Positions 17,604 to 30,400 of a stretch of DNA of 59,660 nucleotides are shown piece by piece. A program made the translations under genes and the position numbers. Source of the DNA: Ignavibacteria bacterium (GTDB lineage: Bacteria > Bacteroidota > Ignavibacteria > Kapaibacteriales > UBA2268); NCBI GenBank assembly GCA_031261605.1, contig JAISJI010000018.1:1-59660 (forward strand), read 5' to 3'. Below the pieces are notes generated by a model. That model worked only from the letters and a program-made list of their open reading frames with translations, was not told the DNA's origin and did not search any database. Position 1 is the stretch's first letter, and every line of letters starts with the position of its first letter.

Positions 17604-18263
17604 TTATTCTGCTACTGGTTCTTCTTTTGCTGGAGTTTCTTCTGCAACGGCTTCCACTACTTCTACTGCCGGTGCTTCTTCTGCGACAATTGGTGTTTCT
17701 TCCACAACGGCTGCTACTTCTACCACTTCCTCTGTTACAGGAGCGGGTGTTTCTTTAACTGCTGGCTTAGCGGATACCGGCTTCTCTGCTTTTGGAGCAG
17801 CTGGCTTAGCGGATGCTGGTCTTTTTTTGCGTTTAAGACGGATGGAGCCATCTTGTGGAGCGGAATAATCCACCAATTCAATGATAGCCGTTCTACCGCC
17901 ATCACCGCGGCGTGTGCCGGTTTTAGTGATACGGCAATAGCCACCATTGCGGGTTTCTACAACCGGTGCGATGGAATCAAATAGTTCTTGGATAACGCCT
18001 TTGTTGCGGATAGTTCGGTATACGAGACGTCTATTATGTATATCTATGGTTTGACCATCGGGCAAGAGATGTTGTTTTTCTCTGGCGAGTGCTGTTTTTG
18101 CTTTGGTAATCAGCTGTTCAGCGAATGGTCGGAGTTCTTTTGCTTTGGCTTCGGTAGTGTGTATTTTCTTATGTTCGAATAGTGAAGCTACCATATTAGC
18201 AAGCATTGCATCGCGATGGCTTTTGGTGCGGTTGAGTTTTCTGCCTTTTACGTTATGTCTCAT
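17604..18263 (-). CDS. rplQ: 50S ribosomal protein L17 with long acidic tail
   Basis: A 219-aa L17, which binds 23S rRNA domain III near the exit tunnel. Residues 1-135 are the conserved core (MRHNVKGRKLNRTKSHR, then 'LFEHKKIHTTEAKAKELRPFAEQLI'). Residues about 143-219 form a low-complexity tail: first Lys/Ala/Pro (KRKKRPASAKPAAPKAEK), then Val/Glu/Ala/Pro-rich repeats such as EETPIVAEEAPAVEVVEAV. Such tails are known in Bacteroidota L17 and make it much longer than the 120-130 aa of E. coli. The gene normally follows rpoA at the end of the alpha operon, but here the upstream neighbour is the giant surface protein and no rpoA is in the window. A terminator at 18406 separates it from that gene. 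Confidence 0.97.
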   Translation of the reverse strand: MRHNVKGRKLNRTKSHRDAMLANMVASLFEHKKIHTTEAKAKELRPFAEQLITKAKTALAREKQHLLPDGQTIDIHNRRLVYRTIRNKGVIQELFDSIAPVVETRNGGYCRITKTGTRRGDGGRTAIIELVDYSAPQDGSIRLKRKKRPASAKPAAPKAEKPVSAKPAVKETPAPVTEEVVEVAAVVEETPIVAEEAPAVEVVEAVAEETPAKEEPVAE

Positions 18264-18405
18264 TTTTGTATTATAGATTTCATTTTAAATAGATTACAAA
18301 TATAACACTTTTTTTTCAATTTATCATCATATTAAATATTTTTTTACACATTTTTTTCTTACTGCTCGCCAATCCTTCTCACCGAATATATTAGTTTTGT
18401 TATAT

Positions 18406-18442
18406 AAAAAAGGGAACCCCAAATGAATGGAGTTCCCTTTTT
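18406..18442 (-). terminator. Intrinsic terminator of the giant gene
   Basis: On the minus strand the arms AAAAGGGAACTCC and GGGGTTCCCTTTT (one mismatch) with an 8-nt loop run into a T-rich tail. It lies 32 bases after the stop codon of the 25.8-kb gene. The plus-strand version also has a U run, so it is bidirectional. rplQ downstream therefore needs its own promoter in 18264-18405, an AT-rich stretch. Confidence 0.88.
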
Positions 18443-18473
18443 GTATCGTTGTGTTGTGCTTTATTGAGCAGTA

Positions 18474-21400
18474 TTATTTTCTAATAATAACTGTTCTTAC
18501 AGCTCTGTCGTTTCCTATTGTCACTACAACTGAATACATACCTGCTGGTAGGTGAGTTAAGTTCATAGGAATTCTGATATTTGCACCTGCTTCTATGTAT
18601 GAGTTATTTACAATGCTCATAGCACTTGCGCCGGTGAGGTCTATTACGTTTACGTTAAGTGTTCCGCCTTCAATACCTGTTTCAATAGTGATTGATGCTT
18701 CATCGCTTGCTGGATTAGGAGTTACATCGCTTACAGAGAATGTATTGTTTTCTGAATCCGTGTATCCTTCTTTGGATATTGATGTGTATTTAATAAAGGT
18801 TCTTGATGCGGTAACAATATCGCCGGAAGCATCTACTGCATAAGCAATTACATAGAATGGCTTATTTCTACCTGACTGAAGGTTTGCATTTTCCCAAAGA
18901 ACATCAGTAGCAGTATTAACAGTAGAATACAATGCCTCATTAGCCATGCATGATATATCACCGCCATTATGGATAGCAAAACCACTTACTGAACCACTTG
19001 GTGCTGGACTAGTTGGTAGTGTTGGGTTTATATTAGTTACGATCAATACGACGCCATTGGAATTTGTTGCAGTCCAAGAATCAACCGTAAAGTGAGTTCT
19101 ATCTGCTGAGCCGCCGCCAGTTAATACAACTGTTGGAGTAATGGCTGTTGCTATTGTAAATGACCAATTTGTATCTTTAGTATTATCCCATCGGTCTGTT
19201 ACCGTTAAGGTTGCATCGTATTCTGTGCCTGGTGTTGCGCCAGTGTATGCTCTTGTCCAATTTGTGACTGTATGGTTCATTGCTGCGAGTGTTAAGCCAG
19301 GAACCGTAAGTGTTACGTCTGTTGCTTCTACAGTTGTGTGTATGTCTGCTCCAACTGTTCCATTTACTGGTGCAGTTGTTGAGCCATCGGCTGGTGCTAG
19401 ATCTATTGTTCCGTATATACCTCTTCTAATATTGAAGTAAGCGTCATTAACTATTGAAGTTAAGCTAGCAGCATTCAATTTAGCAGAATTAACGCCTGTG
19501 ATTGTTATATTTACGCCACCGATAGTTGTGCCTGCTGTTGTGGTAGGACGAACTGTCACTATAACCGTAGCACCTACTGGAGTAGTGCCTATTACAGCAG
19601 CATTTGATACTGTAAAGTCAGCTATATCAGGAGTATAAGTTCCGCTGATACCAACTATGAAGTCATAAGTAGTAGTTCCACTTACGCCACCGCCATTGAC
19701 ATAATTAACGCCAGTGCTTACGCCACCTGCATCTACTGATGTAATGCTTGGTAATACTGGAGCAGCATAATATACATATACATCTACAATACCAGTAACA
19801 TTTACACCTGGTATTATGTATTGCGAAGCGACAGGTGTAATCTTACCTTTTGCTACGCCGTCTATTGTATAAGTAACTGAATCTATTGTATTAGTTCCGA
19901 GTGGTGAGAATATGAAACCAATCTCTGTTCCATGTATTGCTGCTAACCCTGCAGACAATCCGTCAGTTATAGTGTATGTGCCTTTTAAGCCATCGTTATG
20001 CATAGTGAATGCATAAGTTACTGGTGTATAAAGAACTGTTACGTGTATGTCGTCTGTGATGTCTGCTCCTGGAACTTTCCAAGTATTAACGCCTACATTT
20101 ACTGTATTTACTGGTGTCACACTTGTTCCTACTGTGAATGTAGGTGTTCCATCAACAACCCATCCGGTTGCTGGATTTACAGTGAATTGTGCGTCTGTTC
20201 CTTCAGTTACTTTGCCGCCAGAGATACCTGTTCCAGGAACAAATGCTCCATTAGAACTTGTAAATGTGATGTTATATTCTATTGCTGGAATTGCTGGTTC
20301 TGCATAAGATATCCAGATTTCGCCATCAGATGTCACTATATCGCTTGGAATTGTATAAAGTCCGTTTACGTTTGGAACACCATAAATCCAAGCAGAGCCC
20401 ATAGCTAAAACACTTTCAACTTCTCTATTTGCAACTGGTTCAACTTCAAAGCTGAATGCTGCGCCTTCTGTTACTGTCCAAGTTGAGTCATTTACCTTAG
20501 TCATTCCTACTGTTGTATTATCAATTAGTCCGCCTGCAATAGTATTGGTCGGGTAACTTATATCTTCGGTATGAATTGTTAATGTATGTGTTATTGCTGG
20601 TGGAGTTACCGTTGAGTGATAGAATACGTTAACTGTTAGGTTACCTGTGATGTTGCTACCTTGTATAGTATATGTTGGTGGGAAAGGTGGTGCAACCGAT
20701 GGAACTGCACTTGTTACGCTACCAATTGTGTATGTCACTGAATCCAATATACAAGTTGTGTCTTTATTCTCCAATTTGAATGAATAGTCAGTGTTAAATG
20801 TAACCTTCTCAGGAGTACTTACAAGTTTTCCAACTTCATCATAGAATACGAATGCGTCATTCGAAGGATTATGAGCATTGCCGTTCATCTTCTTTGACAA
20901 TGTATAAGTATTTGGTGTATAAGCAACATTAACTTCGATATTACCTGTTACGAATCCTGCTATTATAGTATATATACCGTCTATTACTCCGATATCATTG
21001 CGGACAACGCCATCAATAGTTATGGAGGTCTGTGCTACCATATTAGCATTTGCTTCAACCTTAAATACTACATCTGCAAGATTATTAACTGTTCCGGTGA
21101 TACCTGTTGGTGATACCGTTGCATTGTTGATACCGGATATAGTATCGGATGCTCCGCCTACTCCGTTTGTCAGATTGAATGCATAGTTAGTTACTGTTGC
21201 TGCAGCTGCACTTAATACTATGTTTGTAGCGCCAAGGAATGTTGTGCCATCCAAATTGAAGCTATATAAGCCACCGCCTACAGATGTTGCTATAAGTGTG
21301 TAATTGTCAACAACGCTTGGTGCTATTGTTACTGAGTATGTAAGGGTTGGAACATAACCTGAGTTAACCATCACTGTTATATGTAAATCTCTATGATACT

Positions 21401-24400
21401 CAACCTTTGAGCCAGTTGATAAGCTCTTACCACCGAGTAGTGTTCCGGTGTGTAATCCTTCAACACTCACATATTTAACATTTGATGTATCTGCTATTGG
21501 TATACTTGCTGTTACATTGTATTGATTTCCTTCTAATACAATCTTAAAGAACATTGTATCGCCCGGTTGGCTATGCTGCATATCAGCTACTGGAATATTA
21601 CAGACAGGATTAGATCCTGGGGCTGTAAAGTAAGGTGGTACTATTGGGTATATTGAGTACAATTGTCCATCATTTGGTATATGTGGAGTTCCATTGCTAT
21701 GATATGAATTAGCCGTATCGTGACCATATCCATATCTAATATCTTTCAATGTAAATAATTTTGGACTTGCACTGACATTAAATCTGAACTTCGGCGGGGT
21801 TGTTAGTGTGCTTTGTATCTTAAATATTGCGACTGAAGTTGCTTCGTCCCAATCTCTGGTTGCTTGTATTGCTCCACCCACCGCCATTTCATTTGGTGCT
21901 GTTACGCCGCCTGCAAGCAAGCTACCGGATGGCTCAAAGAATATCTTAACGAATCTTTCTGTCGATGTATCTGCTACTGCTGCTGTCCAATATGTTACGG
22001 TTACGTTATCTGTAATATCAATACCTGTTATAGTAACAGAATCGCTCTTCACTTTTGCAATATATGTTGCTGTTCCTATTGTAACTTGAACAGAGTCAAT
22101 GCTATAGTGATTGTCGGTTGATGCTATTTTGAACTTTGCTTGTGTGCCGTGAGTAAGTGTATAGTTACCTGCTGTGCCTGTAACACCCTGTATGTTTGTC
22201 AATGTTCCTACTGCTTGGTGGTTAGGTGCATTTACAACTGTGAGTGGGAATGTGCTTGCTACATAATGAATTATGAAGTTTACATCGCCTGTTATATCTG
22301 CTCCCGGAACATACCATGAATTTTGTATGATACCTGCTACTGCTAGATATTGGTTAACTGTATCATCACCAACTGTATAAGTCACAGGGTTATTTGCTCT
22401 GAGTGTCCAAAGGTTATCTGTGCTCTTTGCGGCTGGAACTATATGTGCATCAACACCAACATCCACTTGTGCTCCTATTGGAGAATATTCCTCATCTATA
22501 GCTTGACCAAGATAAATACCCATATCATTACCACTTATTGGGCGAGCATCTACTCCTGTCAACTTATTACCGCTATCATCTACGAGCGTGTATTTAGCTA
22601 AGAATGATGTTCCTTCATCTATTACTATTGTTATGCTATCTGTTATTGCTACACCCGGCACGGTATATAATTTTATACCACCAGGTAGCGCTGTTTGTTG
22701 TGCTGCTGTAGCAATTGTCTGATTACCTAACTTATATCCTACTGACTGGCTTGGATTAGGACCAGCCAATGTGAAGCTAAAGTCAGTGCCATAAGATACT
22801 GAATCTACTGGGCTTGGTAACCAATTGCCGGTTGTCGGGTGTTCTTTAGTACCTGCTACCGTAGCAAATGTATTAGAACCTAGTGCGATAGTATATGGGA
22901 AAAACTTACCGGTTGCATACACTTGGATAGTTAATGGACCTTTTGTAAGAAGACCATCTTCAGCACCTTGAGTAGTTTCGCCGACTGTTTTATCCACTAT
23001 AAATGATTGACTTCCAATATTTGTAATAGGGAAATCTACAAATTCAGAACTATTGTCTGTGAGTGAAACTGTAACTTTACTGAACTTCAATCCGCTATTT
23101 GCATTTTCGAGTGAGAATGTAAATCCTTCGCCGTCTTTATCTGTATGGAATGCTTTGAATGTTGCATCCACATCATAAGTTGGTGCTGGATCGCCTACAT
23201 TAGTAACAAGTCCGCCGTCCAAGTGAGCGAAGTCAGCGGCTTTCACTTTAAGAGTTCCGCCGATAGTTACTGAATCTATTACTGTAAGTTCTGGGTATCT
23301 TCCGCCAATTACATAGACCTCTACGATTATTTCACCCTTTAACTCAGTTGCTCCATCAAATTTGCTCAATCCTATACCGTCTATTGTTACATAATTATCA
23401 TTAGTATGTCTAAATGGGTTATTACCTGTTCCAACTGTTGGGTCTGCGTAATGCCAAGTAGCATTCTGTATTTGAGTAGATGGGTCTACTGTTAATGCTT
23501 GATAATACCAATCTTGGTTAGCATAGCGAGTCGTATAGCTTGTTGCTACTCTTGGCACGGCAGTATTTGTATCTGGATTAGCTACTGTATCGCTATACAA
23601 TCTCGCTGCTGGAGTTGCTTGAGATTGTGGTGAACCACCTAAGTATGTATAAACTGTGATATTATGTGCTCTTGCAGTATATGTAATACGAACTTCAAAG
23701 TCACCACCGTATAGTATATAGCCGGGTATTGTTCCCCGTCTTATAGATGGATTGTACATCCAACCATTTACATCTGTTGGAACTTCTACGTTATCTTTAT
23801 ATAATTTCACTTCAGATGGAGATTCATCAAATTGTGTGGCATTACCAGGTTTCACATGGAACGTAACTGGGATGTCGAATGTCACTGTACCTATGCTCCC
23901 AACTTCGGCACTGCCTGGTTGATAATCCTCAATGCCAGTCACATCACCTGCTTCCATAATAAATCCACCAGATTTTATTGTATATCCGAACTGGTCTTTG
24001 TATACAAACTTGATGTCGTTTTTCTCTACACCAGTATTTACTCTGATTTTCACATCGCCTGTACCGTCTGCACCATAGTAGTTGGCTGGTATTGAATATA
24101 CGCCTGCCGCATTTGGAGTAACCTTAGTCCAAGTAACACTATTACCGATTTGATGCCATACTGTATCTACAGAGTAGTGGCCGTTTAGGGTAATGGTATA
24201 AGTGACTGGTTTTCCGTATGTTGCTCTAACTGTATCGTCTACAAGATTAGTATTAGTATAATTGATTGTATAGTAATCTCTTACATTATTATTTGCTGTA
24301 TCTGTAATCTTATATGTATGTGGAGTATAAGTAACCTTTAGGTCTATATTCTCTAATACATTTGCTTTTGCTATAGTGTATGTTCCATCGTTTGGAGTTG

Positions 24401-27400
24401 CTGTATCTGCTACGTGATCATAATCAGTTACATTTGCATATTTCCATTCAACTACCTTATCTACATTATAATGGTTAGCAGTTTGCAATTTGAATACTAT
24501 ATCTTCATCTTGATTGATGAAGTTATTTCCTCCGTTAACCTGTATACCACTAGTAGATTGTAATGCCAATGAAGTGCCATCGTATTCAACTGAATCAGGA
24601 GCATTGATATTCTCTGGCTCCCAATTCACAGTAAGTGAGTAAGTGCGAGGAACTAAATGAACATATACGTGAATGGATTGAACCACATCTTTATGTTGTA
24701 TAGCATAATCCAAATCTGTTCCTGTTTCTGTATTTTTCTTACCATCAATTTTGCCATTTGTTTCTTCATTATAAGATATTGTAACTGTATCTACCATATA
24801 TCCTGGTTTTGGAACTGCAGTAAATAGAACGCTTCCGCTTGCTGCCCATACGATAGATGTTGTATCATAGCCAGTTTTTCCATCGCGTCCTACGCCTGCA
24901 ATATCCACATAGTCAAATGCTACTGCACCACTACCAGATGGCATAAATGTTACATCATATCTATTTGGTGTAAAGTATGCCTCAACGTATGTGTTCGCCA
25001 TTACATTAGGCACCGTTACTAAGTAGTTAATTGGCTCTGGCGATGTTGGCAATGGGTCTTGTCTAACACCATTTATCAATACGCTATCTAAGTGATTACC
25101 AGGTGATGCCTTTACAGTAAACAACTGAGTTGCGCCTTCGTCAACTGAGATTGTATGTACCATCCCTGTTGTAATTAGTGCAAGTCCTGTTTGTACTGTT
25201 GTATCCAAATAGAAGTTACCTGCGTTTTCTGTATTTATAATTAAGTGTATATCGCGTTGTGGAACAGCGCCTGTATTGAAGCTGCCTACGTGTGCGTGTG
25301 CGTCATTTGTGATACCCCAGTTATCTGTAACCATACCTTTCGGTATAGATACATTATATAAACTGTTCGTTGTTAATTGTGTATAAACTGCGCTAATTGT
25401 ATTTCGTAATTCACCAGCTATAAATCCGGTGCTGAAATCACTGCTTAGCAATGTTGCTGCTTGACCTGTAGTTTGGTTAGTTAATACAATATTGCTGTCG
25501 TGTTTGCCTGCTAAAACATTAGTCCAGAACTTCGTAGTATTATAGGTGAAGTCAGAGTTATAAGGATAACTTATTTTCACTGTATCTCCTATTATTGACA
25601 CTGTAGTTCCATTTGTCGGTTTATCCAATCTGAACTTGCCAGCCAAATTTATCGTCCTACGAACTTGCCATGTATCCCAAGTAGGTGTTCCTAATAGTGA
25701 GATATCTGGGGTTTTTGAACCATCAACTCTTGCTATTGTCACTTCGCCCTCTAAGGAACTAGTTGCATCAGTCAAGTTAACGTGAACATATAGAGTGCAT
25801 AAACTTACTGCTGGATAACCTGTAGTGTGGGTTGCTGTATCTAAGTTTGAATTAACTATGCCTGTTCTCTTTGTGGCTGTTACCAAAGCACCATCCCACT
25901 CGAATTCAACCTTTTCGTTTGCGTAGAAGACGTCTCCAACTTTAACCACAATTTCATTTGCCGTAGGTTTGGTTACTTCTTCACCTTGTTTGTAAATAAC
26001 CAAGAATGATGCGTGGTCCCACTTTATGTTTTTATTAACTGATTGTCCCCACGTAGTTGGTGATTGAGGTTCGTCTTCTTTATATAATTTGTCATCGTTT
26101 GGATAAGCGCCAGAATAAACTCCACCGTTAAGTGCGATTGCAACAACTTCTGCTGCATCTTTAGTTTTTCCGGTTAATGTCAATTCAGGATTTAAGTTAC
26201 CAAACTTATCTGATAGGACACCTTCAAAGATGGTAAATTTAAATTCATCTCCGAATGTCATTCCATAACTAACACCGAACCGCATCTCGTTGATAGCTTT
26301 TCCGGAATCAGTAGCATTCTGTGGAATAAAATCAGCGTTAAGATGGGAGCTAGGAGATTTTGATTTCGCAAGAAGAACTATATCAGTAGCAGGTGCACCA
26401 GTTGCCTTAGCAACATATACTGTATCGTTAGATGCTATAGGAGCTGTTCCGCCTATAGTACCTGTTCCGATTGTTGTTGTATTGAGGTAAATCTGTGCTG
26501 CGTTAGAAGATGGAAGACCGCCTTTTAACTTCAAGTCACTAGTCCAAGCATTAGCGCCTGGAATAGTCGTAATACCTGTTTTATACCAACCCGTAGTAGG
26601 TGTTGTAGTAGTATCTGCTATCATAACTTGAGTAAATGCACGTCTATACATTACTGTATCTGCTTGCACATCCCATACGATATGGGCAGCAGCAGTTGTG
26701 GACTTGTTAAGTGAGTAGGTTGCTTCAGGCATATTAGACGAAGAAGTAACTACCCTTACATTCCATATTTTGTTTGTTCCATCCATAGCTGTTATAACAG
26801 TGCTAGATGCACCACTAATTGCTGTAATGTGGGCTTCTGTTAGAACTATCGGCAAGTCAAATGTAAGTGTATAATCAACTGTATCGCTATTTGTATATAC
26901 ATATTGATAGCGGATATTGCTGTTTATGTCGGTGGTTATGTCTAATTTACCATCCTCTCGTCCATGTGCATATTGATTTTGATGTGCATCAACCGTAACT
27001 TTCTTCAATGTAATGCCTTGTGTCTCGAAGCCAAGTGTTTGGCTGATTCCTGATGTTTTTATACCATACGCATCTTCGAACACATCTGCTGACATAGTCA
27101 CTAAATATGTCGTTTTATTTTTCAATGGCGTAGCGCCTGTATGGAAGAATAATGTATCGCCTCTATGGTCAATTGTAGATGAAGCAATAGTTCTAACCTC
27201 ACCACCGCCTGTCAATGTCAATATAGTAGGTTGTGTATATATACCATTCTTTAAGCCATTCCAATAAATCCCTATCTCTGGGTTATTTATTGGAACGCCT
27301 GTTATGCCTGTGCCTGTTGATGTTGCTGTACCATATTTAATGGTTGCAGCATAACCGTTTATATTCTTATAATATACTGTATCGCTTTGTGCTCCTGTTC

Positions 27401-30400
27401 CCATTGCTACGCCAGTATAAGGAGATTCTATAACTTTAATAGAATAAACGCTATCTACTGCAGAACCTACTGGAACAGTGAAACTAAATGTAAATACATT
27501 ATTAGCTGCATTCTTATTCAATGAAACATTGGTTAAGTTTGCTGCTTTTGCGCCATTCTTCCAAACTTGGAAGTATTTATTGTTATTCGTTGTTCCGCTT
27601 GCGCCTGCATCAGCATCTGCTTCGGTCAATGGTGAGTCCAAAGTTATCGTAAATACAAGTTCTTTTTTGCTTGTATGATATACAATATTTCCGTCTGTTG
27701 TATCTGATGTTCCTATAACAGGATCTGTAGCGACAATGCTTTTCACTGTGATTGTTGTCTTCAATGTATTTGCAACTACAATCGCTTGTGTGTTCTTATT
27801 ACCATACAAGTCGGTTAATTTGCCTACTGGTATAGTTAAACTATATACTTGATTTGCTTGCAAGTTAGTTGAATTTACTGCAATCTGTGATACAGGAGCA
27901 GTTACACCACCAACTGTAGTAAGTGTAGTAGTAGGTGGATTTACCGTATAAATACCGGGTGCTGCATCATAAGCGGATATTGATTCTCTATCGAACCATA
28001 CCACAGCTGAATCTGATGGTAGAGTAGGTAGAGTAGATGCTTGTATTGGCAATATAGCGTGTCCGTTCTTACCAACTAACTTAGCTGTAAAGATATTCGG
28101 TAGGTCGTTTGGGTCGTCTGCGAAGTTCTTTCTGTATAACCAATAGTGGTTTTGTACACTAGTAGCTGCCGTACCCGGCATTGTTACTCTACCCGCCAAT
28201 TCGAATCCAGTGATTTTGACTTCAATTGGTTTATTTGGAGTAGTGGTATTCAATCCATCTAATTTGGCTGTCTTAATAAAGATGTATACTGTATCATTTT
28301 TTTCACCAAACTTAAGTCCTACACTATCAGCATTATTTAATTTACCGATACGACTATCTGCTATTGTTATTTCAGGCCATGTAGATTTGTCGTTTGCATC
28401 AATATTTTCAAGCTCTGCACTAAATACCAACCTGAATGCTACTTGCTCACTTGTTGTATTTGTGATTCCGTTCGTACGTTGGTAGACAATACTTGTTTCA
28501 TTAGCTGCAAGTGTCTCCAAACTAAAGTCCTCTATCAAACTAACTCTTGTAACCGTTGGCAATGACTTAGTTGTAATTGTTTGAGCAAGTGTCACTGCTT
28601 CGTTTATGTTGCCCCATCTATCTGTAAATACGCCTGCTGCAATATCAACATAATATGTTGTTTCGTATAGTAGTGCTGGAGAAGTTACTGTAAATCCAAT
28701 GGAATCTATATGGTTTGTTGATGCTGTTGAAATATGTTTGTGTGTTATAGTCACTGATACTGTATCGGCTGTTGACCTTAGTTTAAGGTAATCACCTGAA
28801 GATTGAGCATCTTCTAACTTAGATCTTACTATATCACTATTATTCAATATTAGTTGATAGCTTCCGCTTGTCACTGGTGCGCCAATTGCGCTACCTTTTA
28901 AGTGAGTTCCAGTATATGGTGAAGTTATATTGTATGCTAACCCTGCGTAAGGTGAAGGGTTTGTCACACTTGTTGGATTGAATTTCCTGCGAACAGAGTA
29001 TCCTTCCCAATTACTTGATTCTATTATATTAGCGTCGGTTGCCACTCTACCTGTATTGTTAATTGCAGCCGGTACGCCAGTATATTGTATCGTTCTAATA
29101 TAGAGTTTCCATTCAGTTAAATCTAGTGGTATATCTCTAACAGTGACTATATATTCATCAGCGCTACGTTTAGCAACTGAATATGACAAAGTACCAGTTA
29201 CACCATTTATATTTAGCGACATCAAAGATGGATTTGCTTGCACCACATAAGGTGTAGTTCCGGCTTCAAATGTAACTAAGAATTGAACTGAATCTGCGTT
29301 TGTATATGCTATTGTTGTTGGAGCAGGTGCATTACGTTTGATTGATGCAATCTTCCATGATTTCTTCTGTGTCTCAAATGTTAGCAATGGATTTGATTCA
29401 TCTGGTCCAACTACTATTGGTAAGCAATTGTTTATCAAGTTGCCGTATTTATCTTCTAATACTCCATTAGGAATACCGAGGTCATAAATAGTTGCGCTAT
29501 CAAGTTTTACATCGCCTGTGAATTGAACCAATCTAAGTTCAGCTTTCAATGCTCCTTCTGCTGCTGCTGATAATGATGGTATCTTTGTTGTGCCACTGCC
29601 ATCTGGTGATAGCAACGGTTGTCCATACCATCTGCCTCTGTATTGTTGCCCCTGAACTTCGTCTGTGAGGGACAATATTGTCCAGCCACTTGTTGCATTA
29701 TTGGCAGTCACTAATGAGCCGTTTGATGCTAACATTGCGGTATCGGCGTTCGGACCTATGTTCCAAGGACCTACACCCCAAATATAAGCATTCATCGTAT
29801 CCAGATCGTCATCAGGAAGACCAGGATTATATGATGTAAGAACTGAAACTTTACCGAAGCCATAATTTGCTGCTGCGCTATGCTCTAAGTCAAATGCTCT
29901 ACGAACCTTTTGGTTCAAGGTTAATATAACTTGTGGTTGAACTGAAACGCCGACCGAGTTGTTGATTGGTTGTGCAGAAGTGACAACTAATGGAGATGCA
30001 ACATTCTTAAAGTTGAAGTCCTCCCATACACTTATCAATTCTACATCTGTATCTACTACTAATTTATGCTCAAGCTTCCTTGTGGTCGGAGCGATTGTAA
30101 ACAACTGCTCTTGATTATAGTCCGCTGGAGTTCTATCTAATGCTAAGTAAGGTTTAGTGAAAGTAGGTGTTCCTGCTAAGTTCACATAATCCATTACGAC
30201 TACATAAACTTCGTTCGGTTGCAATGTAGGAAGACCCAGATTGTATCCTGCAACCAATTCTGCATCGCCCATATTCCACCAATTTACATACGCTGGGTCA
30301 AGCACTGCTACGATTGGATGGTTATCTTTGAAGAATACCGTATCGTTCTCTGTGTTCGGTGCGCTATATGTAGTTGTATCAAACAAGCCATATATACCGT

